A DNA stretch of 64,000 nucleotides from Paracidovorax anthurii (GCF_003269065.1 NZ_QLTA01000005.1:62001-126000), one strand, 5' to 3'. Shown: positions 1-8,944, numbered from the stretch's first letter. The notes: generated by a model not told the origin, from the letters alone. A program made the numbers and translations.

Positions 1-839
1 AGCTCGGCCATGCGCTCCTGCAGCGTCTTCTTGTTGACCTGGTAGGGCAGCTCATCGACGATGATGGCCTGGCGCTGGCCGCGGTCGATGTCCTCGAAGT
101 GGCACCGCGCGCGCATGACCACCTTGCCGCGTCCCGTGCGGTAGCCTTCCTTCACGCCATTGATGCCGTAGATGATGCCGGCGGTGGGGAAATCCGGGGC
201 GGGGATGATCTCCATGATGTCATCCACCGTTGAATCGGGATGGCGCAGCATGTGCATGCAGGCATCCACCACCTCGTTGAGGTTGTGCGGGGGAATATTG
301 GTGGCCATGCCGACCGCGATGCCGGCCGATCCATTCACTAGCAGATTGGGAAGCTTGCTGGGCAGAACCAGCGGTTCTTTTTCGCTGCCGTCGTAGTTGG
401 GGCCGAAATCGACGGTTTCCTTGTCGATGTCGGCCAGCATTTCATGCGCGATTTTCGACAGGCGTATTTCCGTATACCGCATGGCCGCCGCGCCATCGCC
501 ATCCACGGAACCGAAATTGCCCTGGCCGTCCACCAGCATGTGCCGCAGCGAGAAATCCTGCGCCATGCGGACAATCGTGTCGTACACGGCGCTGTCGCCA
601 TGGGGGTGGTACTTGCCGATCACGTCCCCGACAATGCGCGCGGATTTCTTATAGGGGCGGTTCCAGTCGTTGTTCAGTTCGTGCATCGCGAACAGCACCC
701 GCCGATGCACCGGCTTGAGTCCGTCCCGGGCATCCGGCAACGCACGGCCAACGATCACGCTCATGGCGTAATCGAGATAACTGCGCCGCATTTCTTCTTC
801 GAGACTGATGGGCAGGGTTTCTTTGGCGAACTGGGTCAT
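1..839 (-). CDS. gyrA: DNA gyrase subunit A, N-terminal part (C-terminus beyond window)
   Basis: This is the first 279 or so residues of the gyrase A subunit, which cuts and rejoins DNA in the GyrA2B2 enzyme that adds negative supercoils. The start [17 protein letters not shown] is the usual family start. The residue numbering matches E. coli: the catalytic tyrosine is Y122 in AMRYTEI. The quinolone-resistance region reads GDSAVYDT with S83 (codon at 591-593) and D87 (579-581), the drug-sensitive wild-type residues. The gene runs off the left edge. It is divergent from the ompA-like gene, with about 230 bases between the two starts. Confidence 0.97.
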   Translation of the reverse strand, partial: MTQFAKETLPISLEEEMRRSYLDYAMSVIVGRALPDARDGLKPVHRRVLFAMHELNNDWNRPYKKSARIVGDVIGKYHPHGDSAVYDTIVRMAQDFSLRHMLVDGQGNFGSVDGDGAAAMRYTEIRLSKIAHEMLADIDKETVDFGPNYDGSEKEPLVLPSKLPNLLVNGSAGIAVGMATNIPPHNLNEVVDACMHMLRHPDSTVDDIMEIIPAPDFPTAGIIYGINGVKEGYRTGRGKVVMRARCHFEDIDRGQRQAIIVDELPYQVNKKTLQERMAE

Positions 840-877
840 GGATATCTGGATCAGGATCGGGGCGGCGAAGGTCGGTC

Positions 878-883
878 ATTCTA
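878..883 (-). promoter_or_regulatory. Candidate -10 box of gyrA
   Basis: On the minus strand TAGAAT lies 38 bases before the gyrA ATG, giving a predicted leader of roughly 32 bases. No good -35 hexamer is visible at 16-18 bases, so this is a weak call. Confidence 0.35.
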
Positions 884-1072
884 GGCGCAACGCCTTGTAG
901 CTAGTGCGCAACACATCCCGGGCTAAAGCGCTTTTGTCCTACGGTAGCGGGTTCGCGCGCCGGCACTTTGGCTTGTTACGTATGGCACAATCAATTCAAC
1001 GTTTTTGGTGATGGTCACTGACGACGTCCATATTCGCAGCGCGGCTGCGGCTTTTTCCCCAAGAGGAGAACC

Positions 1073-1735
1073 ATGAAGAAACTGAACAAAGTGGCGATGT
1101 TGTTGGCCTCTGCCGTGCTGGCTACCTCGGCTGGTGCACAAGTCAAGGCCGCGGATGGCGGCAAGGTCGTCGACAACTGGCAAAACGGCACTGGCGAGCT
1201 GGTGTGGAAGAACGGCACGAATGAACTGTGCTGGCGCGATGCCAATTGGACGCCTGCTACCGCTGCTGCCGGTTGCGATGGTGCCCTGGTCGCTCAAGCT
1301 GCTGCTGCTCCCGCTCCGGCTGCCGTTCCTGCTCCGGCTGCTGCTCCCGCTCCGGCACCCGCACCCGCACCCGCTGTGGCCAGCAAGGTGACCTACGCCG
1401 CCGACGCTTTCTTCGACTTCGACAAGTCCGTGCTGAAGCCCGAAGGCAAGGCCAAGCTGGATGATCTGGTCTCCAAGGTCAAGAACGTGAACCTGGAAGT
1501 CATCATCGCCGTGGGTCACACCGACTCCATCGGCAGCGATGCCTACAACCAGAAGCTGTCGGTTCGCCGCGCTGAAGCCGTGAAGGCTTATCTGGTGTCC
1601 AAGGGCATCGAAAAGAACCGTGTTTACACGGAAGGCAAGGGTGAAAAGCAACCCGTGGCCGACAACAAGACCAAGGAAGGCCGCGCGAAGAACCGTCGCG
1701 TGGAAATCGAAGTGGTCGGTACCCGCGCCAACTGA
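1073..1735 (+). CDS. OmpA-family outer membrane/peptidoglycan-binding protein
   Basis: A 220-residue exported protein. Residues 1-22 form a signal peptide ending SAGA. Residues 23-70 are a short domain with two cysteines (C53, C68). Residues 75-103 are an Ala-Pro linker, and about 108-217 are an OmpA C-terminal domain with GHTDSIG and the LSVRRAEAV helix (D151 and the R165/R166 pair are the expected diaminopimelate contacts). There is no eight-stranded barrel sequence, so it is shorter than enteric OmpA and resembles the abundant small OmpA-like proteins of Burkholderiales. It probably tethers the outer membrane to peptidoglycan. The ribosome binding site AGGAGA is well placed, and a strong terminator follows. 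It is divergent from gyrA. Confidence 0.93.
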   Translation: MKKLNKVAMLLASAVLATSAGAQVKAADGGKVVDNWQNGTGELVWKNGTNELCWRDANWTPATAAAGCDGALVAQAAAAPAPAAVPAPAAAPAPAPAPAPAVASKVTYAADAFFDFDKSVLKPEGKAKLDDLVSKVKNVNLEVIIAVGHTDSIGSDAYNQKLSVRRAEAVKAYLVSKGIEKNRVYTEGKGEKQPVADNKTKEGRAKNRRVEIEVVGTRAN

Positions 1736-1756
1736 TTTCGCTTGGTTCCATCCTGT

Positions 1757-1783
1757 AAAAGCCCCGGCAACGGGGCTTTTTTT
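1757..1783 (+). terminator. Rho-independent terminator after the ompA-like gene
   Basis: A seven-base stem, AGCCCCG / CGGGGCT, with a GCAA loop is followed by a run of T. It lies 22 bases after the stop and ends transcription before ubiG. Confidence 0.93.
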
Positions 1784-1803
1784 ATGGCAAATCCAGCTTG
1801 GGG

Positions 1804-1809
1804 CACAAT
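1804..1809 (+). promoter_or_regulatory. Candidate -10 box of ubiG (possible leaderless mRNA)
   Basis: CACAAT ends six bases before the ubiG ATG at 1816, so transcription would begin at the start codon itself. No Shine-Dalgarno sequence is present. The -35 match is poor. The same arrangement recurs at yejA, dnaE and clpS. Confidence 0.35.
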
Positions 1810-1815
1810 TTGCGA

Positions 1816-2532
1816 ATGAGCGACACCACCGCGAATGTAGATCCGGCCGAACTGGCCAAGTTTTCCGAATTGGCCCACCGGTGGTGGGACCCGGAGAGTG
1901 AATTCCGCCCGCTGCATCAGATCAATCCGCTGCGGCTGGGGTGGATCGATGGCTTGGCTCCGCTGAATGGCCAGCGCGTGCTGGATGTTGGTTGTGGCGG
2001 TGGCATTCTTGCCGATGCCATGGCCCGAAAAGGGGCCCACGTGACGGGTATTGATCTGGCGACAAAATCCTTGCGGGTCGCCCAGTTGCATGCCCTGGAA
2101 ACTGGTACGCAGAATATCCAGTACCGCGAAATCAGCGTGGAGGCATTGGCGGAGGAGCTTCCTGGTTCTTTTGATATTGTCACCTGCATGGAAATGCTGG
2201 AGCATGTGCCAAATCCCGCCTCTGTCGTGGCAGCATGCTCGCGATTGGTGAAAAAAGGAGGGTGGGTTTTCTTTTCCACCATCAATCGCAATGCCAAGGC
2301 GTTCATGCTTGCAATCGTCGGTGCGGAATATGTGCTGGGGATGTTGCCCCGTGGCACGCACGAATATGCAAAGCTCATTAAGCCCAGCGAGTTGGCCGCA
2401 GCATGCCGGACCGCTTCCCTGGATGTGCTTCATACGCGGGGGCTGGAACACAACCCTCTCACGCGACGCTACTGGTTGAGTGGCGATACGGGCGTCAACT
2501 ACATGCTGGCAACCCGGCGTGGTGAGTCATGA
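1816..2532 (+). CDS. ubiG: Ubiquinone biosynthesis O-methyltransferase UbiG
   Basis: A 238-residue SAM-dependent methyltransferase that carries out both O-methylations of the ubiquinone ring. SAM motif I is VLDVGCGGG at residues 55-63. The flanking segments HRWWDPESEFRPLHQINPLR and GTHEYAKLIKPSEL are typical of UbiG. The ATG at 1816 is chosen because MSDTT is the family-like start; a TTG at 1798 in the same frame lies further up, but the ATG directly follows a candidate -10 box. The stop overlaps the ATG of gph (ATGA), so the two genes are translationally coupled. Confidence 0.95.
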   Translation: MSDTTANVDPAELAKFSELAHRWWDPESEFRPLHQINPLRLGWIDGLAPLNGQRVLDVGCGGGILADAMARKGAHVTGIDLATKSLRVAQLHALETGTQNIQYREISVEALAEELPGSFDIVTCMEMLEHVPNPASVVAACSRLVKKGGWVFFSTINRNAKAFMLAIVGAEYVLGMLPRGTHEYAKLIKPSELAAACRTASLDVLHTRGLEHNPLTRRYWLSGDTGVNYMLATRRGES

Positions 2533-3215
2533 TGAGCGGAATCTTGCCCTTTCCGACCCGTGTTCGGGCCGTGCTCTTTGATCTGGATGGAACGCTGCTC
2601 GATAGTGCGCCGGATCTGGCAGCGGCCGCGGACAAGCTTCGCACGGACCGTGGGCTGCCTTCCTTGCCAGCGCTGAAGTACCGCTCCATGGCAGGGGCGG
2701 GGGCGCGCGGCATGCTTGGCGTCGCCTTTGGCATCACGCCGGAGGATGCGGACTTTCCGGCCCTGAGGGAAGAATTCTTTGCGAACTACGAGGCTTGCAT
2801 TCAAGAGCGCACCACCGTGTTCGACGGCGTGGAGTCCCTGATCGCCCGCCTTGTCGAAGAGGGTGTGCCCTGGGGGGTGGTGACCAACAAGGCATCCCGT
2901 TTCACATTGCCCCTGACCCAGGCAATTCCGCTTTTCGGAACGGCCGGGGCGATTGTCAGTGGAGACTCCACCCCATACTCCAAGCCCCATCCTGCGCCGT
3001 TGCTTGAGGCTGCCTCAAGATTGGGTGTTGACCCGGGTGAATGCCTCTATGTAGGCGATGATGAGCGGGACATCATTGCGGGCCACGCTGCAGGCATGGG
3101 TACGGTGGCCGCGCTGTATGGCTACCTGGGCGTGCAGAAAGAGCCGTCATTGTGGGGTGCGCATCATTCGATTAATTTTCCTCTCGAGCTCTTGCAATGG
3201 CTTCCTGGAGCCTAA
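2529..3215 (+). CDS. gph: Phosphoglycolate phosphatase (HAD family)
   Basis: A 228-residue HAD-superfamily hydrolase. Motif I FDLDGTLLDS (nucleophile D18, acid/base D20) lies near the N-terminus, motif II is VVTNK, and the C-terminal motif is VGDDERDI. This is the family that dephosphorylates 2-phosphoglycolate, a product of oxidative DNA damage repair. The small cap domain has the Gph layout. The gene overlaps the ubiG stop by four bases, a pairing common in beta- and gammaproteobacteria. The -10 box of the tmRNA gene overlaps its stop codon. Exact substrate specificity is inferred from the gene order. Confidence 0.88.
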   Translation: MMSGILPFPTRVRAVLFDLDGTLLDSAPDLAAAADKLRTDRGLPSLPALKYRSMAGAGARGMLGVAFGITPEDADFPALREEFFANYEACIQERTTVFDGVESLIARLVEEGVPWGVVTNKASRFTLPLTQAIPLFGTAGAIVSGDSTPYSKPHPAPLLEAASRLGVDPGECLYVGDDERDIIAGHAAGMGTVAALYGYLGVQKEPSLWGAHHSINFPLELLQWLPGA

Positions 3216-3218
3216 AAT
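3191..3218 (+). promoter_or_regulatory. Promoter of the tmRNA gene
   Basis: CTTGCA and TAAAAT are 16 bases apart. The -10 box overlaps the gph stop codon and ends 10 bases before the first base of tmRNA, so the gene has its own promoter inside the end of gph. Confidence 0.5.
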
Positions 3219-3228
3219 AGAGGGTTCT

Positions 3229-3607
3229 GGGGCTGTCATGGTTTCGACGTGGGTTCGGAATCGGTGTGGTGCATGTCGAGCTTGAGTGGCGCTCGTAAAT
3301 CTGCATTCAACAAACCAACTGCAAACGACGAACGTTTCGCACTCGCCGCTTAAACACCGGTGAGCCTTGCAACAGCACGCTGATGGGCTGGGCAAGGGGG
3401 TCGCAAGGCCTCCCGGCTGCAAGGTTATTCACATCAGCTGGTCTGGTGCCGGGTACCTTGGCATTGGGCGAGATCTAAGGGTGCTGGTCTCTGGCGCAGC
3501 GTGCGACTGCGCGGTGCCTGAGGCGAGATTCAAAACAGACCGCTAAACATGTAGATCTGCTCGAAGAAGGCTTGCGGACGCGGGTTCAATTCCCGCCAGC
3601 TCCACCA
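3229..3607 (+). ncRNA. ssrA: Transfer-messenger RNA (tmRNA), tag ANDERFALAA
   Basis: The 379-base RNA starts GGGGCTGT and ends AGCTCCACCA, which pair to form the tRNA-like acceptor stem with an encoded CCA. A T-arm GGTTCAATTCC lies just before the 3' end. The tag reading frame is at 3321-3350 with stop TAA at 3351-3353; it begins with a GCA resume codon and reads A-N-D-E-R-F-A-L-A-A. The ALAA end is the degradation signal seen by ClpXP and ClpAP, and clpS-clpA lie further along in this window. The RNA rescues stalled ribosomes together with SmpB. A terminator follows directly. Confidence 0.97.
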
Positions 3608-3616
3608 CCAATACGA

Positions 3617-3658
3617 GAAACCCCACCGAGGCAATCTGCCTTGGTGGGGTTTCTTTTT
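3617..3658 (+). terminator. Terminator of tmRNA
   Basis: A long near-perfect hairpin with 17-base arms (3617-3633 and 3637-3653) around an ATC loop is followed by TTTTT. Confidence 0.93.
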
Positions 3659-3737
3659 GGTGCAATCGGCGTCGATGGTAACTTTGGTGATGGTTTGAGG
3701 GCCATCCGCTCGAATGCAATATATCCAAGATCCAAAC

Positions 3738-3763
3738 AAAAAAGCGCCCATAGGGCGCTTTTT
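3738..3763. terminator. Bidirectional terminator between ssrA and tRNA-Ser
   Basis: The palindrome AAAAGCGCCC-ATA-GGGCGCTTTT has A and T runs on both sides, so it can stop transcription in both directions. It lies just past the 3' end of tRNA-Ser on the minus strand. Confidence 0.85.
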
Positions 3764-3767
3764 GAAT

Positions 3768-3858
<91 letters not shown>

Positions 3859-3869
3859 GGAAGCCTTAG

Positions 3870-3875
3870 ATTGTA
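3870..3875 (-). promoter_or_regulatory. Candidate -10 box of tRNA-Ser
   Basis: On the minus strand TACAAT lies 11 bases before the first base of the tRNA, the expected distance for a short leader. No convincing -35 is visible. Confidence 0.45.
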
Positions 3876-3922
3876 GCAGTGCTTTGGGTGCTCCGGGCTG
3901 AAATGGGCAGTCGATTTTTTGT

Positions 3923-4837
3923 TCAGGGCCTGTGGGTGCCCTGAACCATCTTCATGGCTGAGGCAATGAGCGTGGAAACCTCGGTCATGTTGCTCGGCAC
4001 GATCAGGGTGGTGGTGGCGTCGGCGGCCACCTTGCCATAGGCATCCACGGCTTTCTCTGCCACCTTGAGCTGGACGGCCTGTTCGCCACCGGGCTGGCGG
4101 ATGGCGGCGGCCACCCGTTCGATGGCCTGGGCCGTGGCTTCCGCGACTGCGGTGATCGAGGCGGCTTCCCCCTGGGCGTTGTTGATGGCGGCCTGCTTCT
4201 CGCCTTCCGAGCGCGCGATGAAGGCCTCGCGCTCGCCGGTGGCGATGTTGATCTGTTCCTGCCGCCGCCCTTCCGAGGCGGCGATCAGTGCGCGCTTCTC
4301 GCGCTCCGCCGTGATCTGGGCCTGCATGGACCGCAGAATCTCAGCAGGCGGGGTCAGGTCTTTGATTTCATAGCGCAACACCTTGACGCCCCAGTTCAGC
4401 GCGGCTTCATCGATGGCGGAGACTACCTGCGCATTGATCATGTCCCGTTCCTCGAAGGTCTTGTCGAGTTCCAGCTTGCCGATCACGCTGCGCAGCGACG
4501 TCTGTGCGAGCTGCGTGACCGCCATGATGTAGTTGCTGGAGCCATAGCTCGCGCGCATGGGGTCGGTGACCTGGAAATACAGGATGCCGTCCACCTGCAA
4601 CTGGGTGTTGTCGCGGGTGATGCAGATCTGGCTGGGAACGTCGAGCGGGATTTCCTTCAGGCTGTGCCGGTAGGCGACGCGGTCGATGAACGGCACGAGA
4701 AAGTTGAGCCCGGGTGTCAGGGTGCCGGCATATTTGCCCAGGCGCTCCTTGACCCACGCATGTTGCTGCGGCACGACCTTCACGGAGCGGGCGATGAAGA
4801 TGCCGGCGATGACGAAGATGACGAGGGCGATTTCCAT
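3923..4837 (-). CDS. SPFH/Band 7 domain membrane protein (paraslipin/QmcA type)
   Basis: A 304-residue stomatin-family protein. One N-terminal membrane helix (residues 1-18) is followed by the Band 7 domain (VVPQQHAWVKERLGKY...) and a long charged coiled coil rich in AEREKRA and ARSEGEKQAAI-type repeats. Such proteins form large membrane-bound oligomers and are linked to membrane microdomains and control of the FtsH protease. The start MEIALVIFVI at 4837 is chosen because AAGGA sits just before it; the frame stays open further up but would add a charged, non-conserved leader. It is 46 bases downstream of the NfeD gene, forming the well-known NfeD-SPFH pair. Confidence 0.93.
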   Translation of the reverse strand: MEIALVIFVIAGIFIARSVKVVPQQHAWVKERLGKYAGTLTPGLNFLVPFIDRVAYRHSLKEIPLDVPSQICITRDNTQLQVDGILYFQVTDPMRASYGSSNYIMAVTQLAQTSLRSVIGKLELDKTFEERDMINAQVVSAIDEAALNWGVKVLRYEIKDLTPPAEILRSMQAQITAEREKRALIAASEGRRQEQINIATGEREAFIARSEGEKQAAINNAQGEAASITAVAEATAQAIERVAAAIRQPGGEQAVQLKVAEKAVDAYGKVAADATTTLIVPSNMTEVSTLIASAMKMVQGTHRP

Positions 4838-4883
4838 GGTGTCCTTGCGGTGGTGATGGTCTGTATTGGGCTGTGGCTCGGCC

Positions 4884-5315
4884 TCACGGCTTGTCCACGA
4901 CGAGCCGGTTTCCGATGACTTCTGTGACCTGGTAGGAGCCCGGCGCCGAGGCCGCGCCGGCACCGGCACGCAGCACTACCGCCCACTGTGCCCCCCGGTA
5001 GCGCACTTGCGCGGTGCCATCCGGGCTCCAGGCCTCCACGTGCACGGTCTCGCCGATGTCGAGGTTGACGTCCCGGTTGCGGGAGGCCGGCTGCGCGCCT
5101 GGACGGCGCTTGCGCAACTGGTGGCAGGCCACGACGCCGATGCTTCCCACCAGGGCCGCGGTGGACAGCTGCAGGGCCAGCGACATTCCGAGATGCGCCG
5201 CCACAGCGCCGGCCGCAAGGCCGAGGGAAAGCATGAGCAGATAGAAAGTGCCCGTCACGAGTTCGGCGGCGACCATGGCCCCGACCATCAACCACCAGAT
5301 GGTGGATTCCTGCAT
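4884..5315 (-). CDS. NfeD-family membrane protein (short type)
   Basis: A 143-residue protein with two or three hydrophobic helices in residues 5-65 and a soluble OB-fold domain from about residue 82 (NLDIGETVHVEAW...), the layout of short NfeD1b proteins that lack the ClpP-like protease part. Genes of this type are almost always next to an SPFH gene, and the two products are thought to work together at the membrane. The start MQESTIWW at 5315 has GGGAGG before it; an in-frame ATG at 5390 would add 25 polar residues with no family match. It is first in the two-gene operon. Confidence 0.9.
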   Translation of the reverse strand: MQESTIWWLMVGAMVAAELVTGTFYLLMLSLGLAAGAVAAHLGMSLALQLSTAALVGSIGVVACHQLRKRRPGAQPASRNRDVNLDIGETVHVEAWSPDGTAQVRYRGAQWAVVLRAGAGAASAPGSYQVTEVIGNRLVVDKP

Positions 5316-5461
5316 ATGGCGTCCTCCCACGGATTCCTGCCGGCTTCGATCAATGTTTGCGCATTCTGGGTCAAATGGATGCGTATTCAAAGGCGTGCCA
5401 TCGATATTCCTTACACTTCGCGGCTGTTTCGTTTTTTGGCCCGATTGCCCGGAGGCTGTGC

Positions 5462-7831
5462 ATGAAATTTCGCTTTCCCATCGTCATCATCGACGAGGAC
5501 TACCGTTCCGAAAACACCTCGGGACTGGGCATTCGCGCCCTCGCGCAAGCGATCGAGGCCGAAGGCTTCGAGGTGCTGGGGGTGACGAGCTATGGCGACC
5601 TGTCGCAGTTCGCGCAGCAGCAGAGCCGCGCGAGCGCGTTCATCCTCTCGATCGATGACGAGGAGTTCACGCTGGGCTCCGGCCTCGACCCGATCGTGCT
5701 GAGCCTGCGCAATTTCATCGCCGAGGTGCGCCGCAAGAATGCCGACGTGCCGATCTACGTGCACGGCGAGACCAAGACGGCGCGGCATCTGCCCAACGAC
5801 ATCCTGCGCGAGCTGCACGGTTTCATCCACATGTTCGAGGACACGCCGGAGTTCGTGGCCAAGCACATCATCCGCGAGGCCAAGAGCTATCTGGAGAGCG
5901 TGCAGCCGCCGTTCTTCAAGGCGCTGCTGGACTACGCGGAAGACGGGTCGTATTCGTGGCACTGCCCGGGTCACTCGGGCGGCGTGGCCTTTCTCAAGAG
6001 CCCCGTGGGCCAGATGTTCCACCAGTTCTTCGGCGAGAACATGCTGCGCGCCGACGTGTGCAACGCGGTCGAGGAGCTCGGGCAACTGCTGGACCACAAC
6101 GGCGCGATCGGCGAGAGCGAGCGCAATGCGGCGCGCATCTTCAATGCCGACCATTGCTTCTTCGTGACCAACGGCACGAGCACGAGCAACAAGATGGTGT
6201 GGCATCACACCGTGGCGCCCGGCGACGTGGTGGTGGTGGACCGCAACTGCCACAAGTCCATCCTGCACTCGATCATCATGACCGGGGCCATTCCGGTCTT
6301 CCTGAAGCCCACGCGCAACCACTTCGGCATCATCGGCCCGATTCCGCAGGCGGAGTTCGAGCCCGCCGCGATCCAGGCGAAGATCCGCGCGAATCCGCTG
6401 CTCAAGGGCGTGGACGCCAAGACGGTGAAGCCCCGGGTGCTCACGCTCACCCAGTCCACCTACGACGGTGTGCTCTACAACACCGAAACCATCAAGAACA
6501 TGCTCGACGGCTACGTCGACAACCTGCACTTCGACGAAGCCTGGTTGCCACACGCCGCGTTCCATCCGTTCTACGGCAGCTACCACGCCATGGGCAAGAA
6601 GCGCGCGCGGCCCCGGCATTCGGTGGTCTATGCCACGCAGTCCATCCACAAGCTGCTGGCCGGCATCAGCCAGGCGAGCCACGTGCTGGTGCAGGATTCG
6701 CAGACCGTGAAGCTGGACCGCCCGCTCTTCAACGAGGCGTACCTGATGCACACCTCCACATCGCCGCAGTACAGCATCATCGCCAGCTGCGACGTGGCGG
6801 CTGCGATGATGGAGCCTCCGGGCGGCACCGCACTGGTCGAGGAAAGCCTGCTGGAGGCGCTGGACTTCCGCCGCGCCATGCGCAAGGTGGAGGAAGAGTT
6901 CGGCAAGGACGACTGGTGGTTCAAGGTCTGGGGCCCCGAGAAGTTCGCCGATGAGGGCGTGGGCCGGGCCGAGGACTGGATCATCCGCAGCGACGGCAAG
7001 GGCAAGAAGAACGGCAGCAAGTGGCATGGCTTCGGCCAACTCGCCGATGGCTTCAACATGCTGGACCCGATCAAGTCCACCATCGTCACGCCGGGCCTGA
7101 ACCTGGACGGCAAGTTCGACAAGACCGGCATTCCCGCATCCATCGTGACCAAGTACCTCGCCGAGCATGGCGTGGTGGTGGAGAAGACGGGGCTCTACAG
7201 CTTCTTCATCATGTTCACTATCGGCATCACCAAGGGCCGATGGAACACGCTGCTGGCCGCGCTGCAGCAGTTCAAGGACGACTACGAGAAGAACCAGCCG
7301 ATGTGGCGCATCCTTCCCGAGTTCTGCCAGCAGCACAAGCGCTACGAGCGCATGGGCCTGAAGGACCTGTGCCAGCACGTGCACCAGCTCTACGCCAAGT
7401 ACGACATCGCGCGCCTGACGACCGAGATGTACCTCTCGGACCTCACTCCGGCGATGAAGCCGAGCGATGCCTATGCGTTCATCGCGCATCGCAAGACGGA
7501 GCGCGTGGAGATCGACCACCTCGAAGGGCGCATCACCACGAGCCTCATCACGCCGTATCCGCCCGGCATTCCGCTGTTGATCCCTGGCGAGGTCTTCAAC
7601 AAGAAGATCGTGGACTACCTCAAGTTCTCGCGGGAATTCTCCAAACTGTGCCCGGGCTTCGAGACTGACATCCACGGCCTCGTGGAGATCGAGGACGACA
7701 ACGGCAACGTGCGCTACTACGCCGATTGCGTGGCACAGGTCGTGGAGGAGCCATCCCGGCCGGCCCGCCGTGGTGGCAGCAAGGGGGCATCCAGCGGTGC
7801 CGGTGCTGCGTTGAAGGGCGGCGAGGGCTGA
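5462..7831 (+). CDS. Orn/Lys/Arg decarboxylase, PLP-dependent (biodegradative type)
   Basis: A 789-residue fold-type I decarboxylase. A receiver-like wing domain is at residues 1-130 (FPIVIIDEDYRSENTSGLG). The PLP domain contains the Schiff-base lysine K397 in QSIHKLLAG and the WHCPGHSGG segment. A C-terminal domain carries the PYPPGIPLLIPGE motif of this family. It removes the carboxyl group of a basic amino acid to give a diamine or agmatine, consuming a proton. Which of arginine, lysine or ornithine is used cannot be told from sequence alone. The last 30 residues are a Gly/Ala/Ser-rich tail. The start at 5462 has GGAGG in front; no antiporter gene is adjacent, unlike enteric acid-resistance operons. 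Confidence 0.9.
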   Translation: MKFRFPIVIIDEDYRSENTSGLGIRALAQAIEAEGFEVLGVTSYGDLSQFAQQQSRASAFILSIDDEEFTLGSGLDPIVLSLRNFIAEVRRKNADVPIYVHGETKTARHLPNDILRELHGFIHMFEDTPEFVAKHIIREAKSYLESVQPPFFKALLDYAEDGSYSWHCPGHSGGVAFLKSPVGQMFHQFFGENMLRADVCNAVEELGQLLDHNGAIGESERNAARIFNADHCFFVTNGTSTSNKMVWHHTVAPGDVVVVDRNCHKSILHSIIMTGAIPVFLKPTRNHFGIIGPIPQAEFEPAAIQAKIRANPLLKGVDAKTVKPRVLTLTQSTYDGVLYNTETIKNMLDGYVDNLHFDEAWLPHAAFHPFYGSYHAMGKKRARPRHSVVYATQSIHKLLAGISQASHVLVQDSQTVKLDRPLFNEAYLMHTSTSPQYSIIASCDVAAAMMEPPGGTALVEESLLEALDFRRAMRKVEEEFGKDDWWFKVWGPEKFADEGVGRAEDWIIRSDGKGKKNGSKWHGFGQLADGFNMLDPIKSTIVTPGLNLDGKFDKTGIPASIVTKYLAEHGVVVEKTGLYSFFIMFTIGITKGRWNTLLAALQQFKDDYEKNQPMWRILPEFCQQHKRYERMGLKDLCQHVHQLYAKYDIARLTTEMYLSDLTPAMKPSDAYAFIAHRKTERVEIDHLEGRITTSLITPYPPGIPLLIPGEVFNKKIVDYLKFSREFSKLCPGFETDIHGLVEIEDDNGNVRYYADCVAQVVEEPSRPARRGGSKGASSGAGAALKGGEG

Positions 7832-7858
7832 CGGGCACCGTTGCCTGCCGCAACGCGA

Positions 7859-7896
7859 CAAGCCCGGCGCACCTTGCGGTGCAGCCGGGCTTTTTT
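7859..7896 (+). terminator. Terminator after the decarboxylase gene
   Basis: A hairpin AAGCCCGGC-GCACC-TTGC-GGTGC-A-GCCGGGCTT is followed by T residues, 28 bases after the stop codon. Confidence 0.92.
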
Positions 7897-7961
7897 GCGG
7901 TGCCCCGGATCTGGCCGGCGGCGTTCCGTATCGATGGCCTGGACCTGCCGACGTGCTGGAT

Positions 7962-8018
7962 TTTGCTACTTAAAATATAGCAAGAAACCTAGAAGATACG
8001 GCGACATGGGGCCTGAAA
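7962..8018 (+). repeat. Dispersed short repeat, copy A (3' of fabI)
   Basis: A 57-base element opens with TTTGCTA, contains TTGCTA..TAGCAA as an inverted pair, has CGGCGACATGGG 37 bases in, and ends CCTGAAA. It aligns without gaps to copies B and C at 50.4 kb up to CATGGG and then lacks 10 bases they share. It lies three bases past the fabI stop codon. Confidence 0.7.
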
Positions 8019-8021
8019 GAC

Positions 8022-8819
8022 TCAGGAAAGCTCGGTGCTGTCGCGGCTGATGCCGCCGGTCTGGCTGAAGCCGCCATCCACGTACATGATCTCCGCCGTC
8101 ACGCCGCTCGCGAGGTTGGACAGCAGGAAGGCCGCGGCATTGCCCACGTCCTCGATGGTCACGTTGCGGCGCAGGGGGGATGCGCCGGCCACCACGCCGA
8201 GCAGCTTGCCGAAGTCCTTGATGCCGCTGGCCGCCAGCGTCTTGATGGGGCCGGCGCTGATGCCGTTCGCGCGGATGCCGCGGGGGCCCAGCGATTCGGC
8301 GAGGTAGCGCACGCTGGCTTCCAGGCTTGCCTTGGCGAGGCCCATGGTGTTGTAGTTGGGAACGGTGCGCAGGGCGCCGAGGTAGCTCAGGGTGAGCACG
8401 GACGCACCCTCGTTCAGGTAGGGCAGGGCCGCCTTGGCCATCGCCGGGAAGCTGTAGGCGCTGATGTCGTGCGCGATGCGGAAGGACTCGCGCGAGAGGC
8501 CTTCGAGGAAGTCTCCGGCGATGGCTTCGCGCGGTGCGAAGCCGATGCTGTGCACGAAGCCGTCGAACCGGGGCCAGGTCTTTGAGAGGTCGGCGAACAG
8601 GCGCTCGATCTGCTCGTCGCTGGCCACGTCGCAATCGAAGACCAGGGTGGAATCGAATTCGGCGGCGAACTCGGTGATGCGGTCCTTGAAGCGTTCACCC
8701 ACGTAGCTGAAGGCCAGCTCCGCACCCTGCGCGCGGCAGGCCTTGGCGATGCCGTAGGCGATGGAGCGGTTGGACAGCACGCCGGTGATGAGCAGCTTCT
8801 TGCCGGTCAGAAAACCCAT
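8022..8819 (-). CDS. fabI: Enoyl-[acyl-carrier-protein] reductase [NADH]
   Basis: A 265-residue short-chain reductase that performs the last step of each fatty-acid elongation cycle. The cofactor site is [15 protein letters not shown]. The catalytic triad region [18 protein letters not shown] places Y146, Y156 and K163 at the same numbers as in E. coli FabI. G93 in HSIGFAP is the triclosan-sensitive residue. The start MGFLTGKK at 8819 is preceded by AGGAGA; the frame is open upstream to 9002, but that part is non-conserved and overlaps the divergent yejA. A dispersed repeat follows the gene. Confidence 0.96.
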   Translation of the reverse strand: MGFLTGKKLLITGVLSNRSIAYGIAKACRAQGAELAFSYVGERFKDRITEFAAEFDSTLVFDCDVASDEQIERLFADLSKTWPRFDGFVHSIGFAPREAIAGDFLEGLSRESFRIAHDISAYSFPAMAKAALPYLNEGASVLTLSYLGALRTVPNYNTMGLAKASLEASVRYLAESLGPRGIRANGISAGPIKTLAASGIKDFGKLLGVVAGASPLRRNVTIEDVGNAAAFLLSNLASGVTAEIMYVDGGFSQTGGISRDSTELS

Positions 8820-8932
8820 TGTTCTTCTCCTGGGGAAAGGGCGGTGGATGAGGGGAGGGGGCGCTGGCGCCTGGGCCAGGCCGTGAAACGTGCGGTTGCC
8901 ATGTTGCGCGGCCCGGCGCGGCAACCGTAGTG

Positions 8933-8938
8933 CAGAAT
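8933..8938 (+). promoter_or_regulatory. Candidate -10 box of yejA (possible leaderless mRNA)
   Basis: CAGAAT ends six bases before the ATG at 8945. There is no Shine-Dalgarno sequence. Same layout as at ubiG, dnaE and clpS. Confidence 0.35.
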
Positions 8939-8944
8939 TGTCGC

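Noticed and set aside
5411-7861. Long open frame on the strand opposite the decarboxylase gene
   Set aside because: It mirrors the codon bias of the real gene, has repetitive Arg/His/Val content and no family match; antisense shadow in a GC-rich genome.
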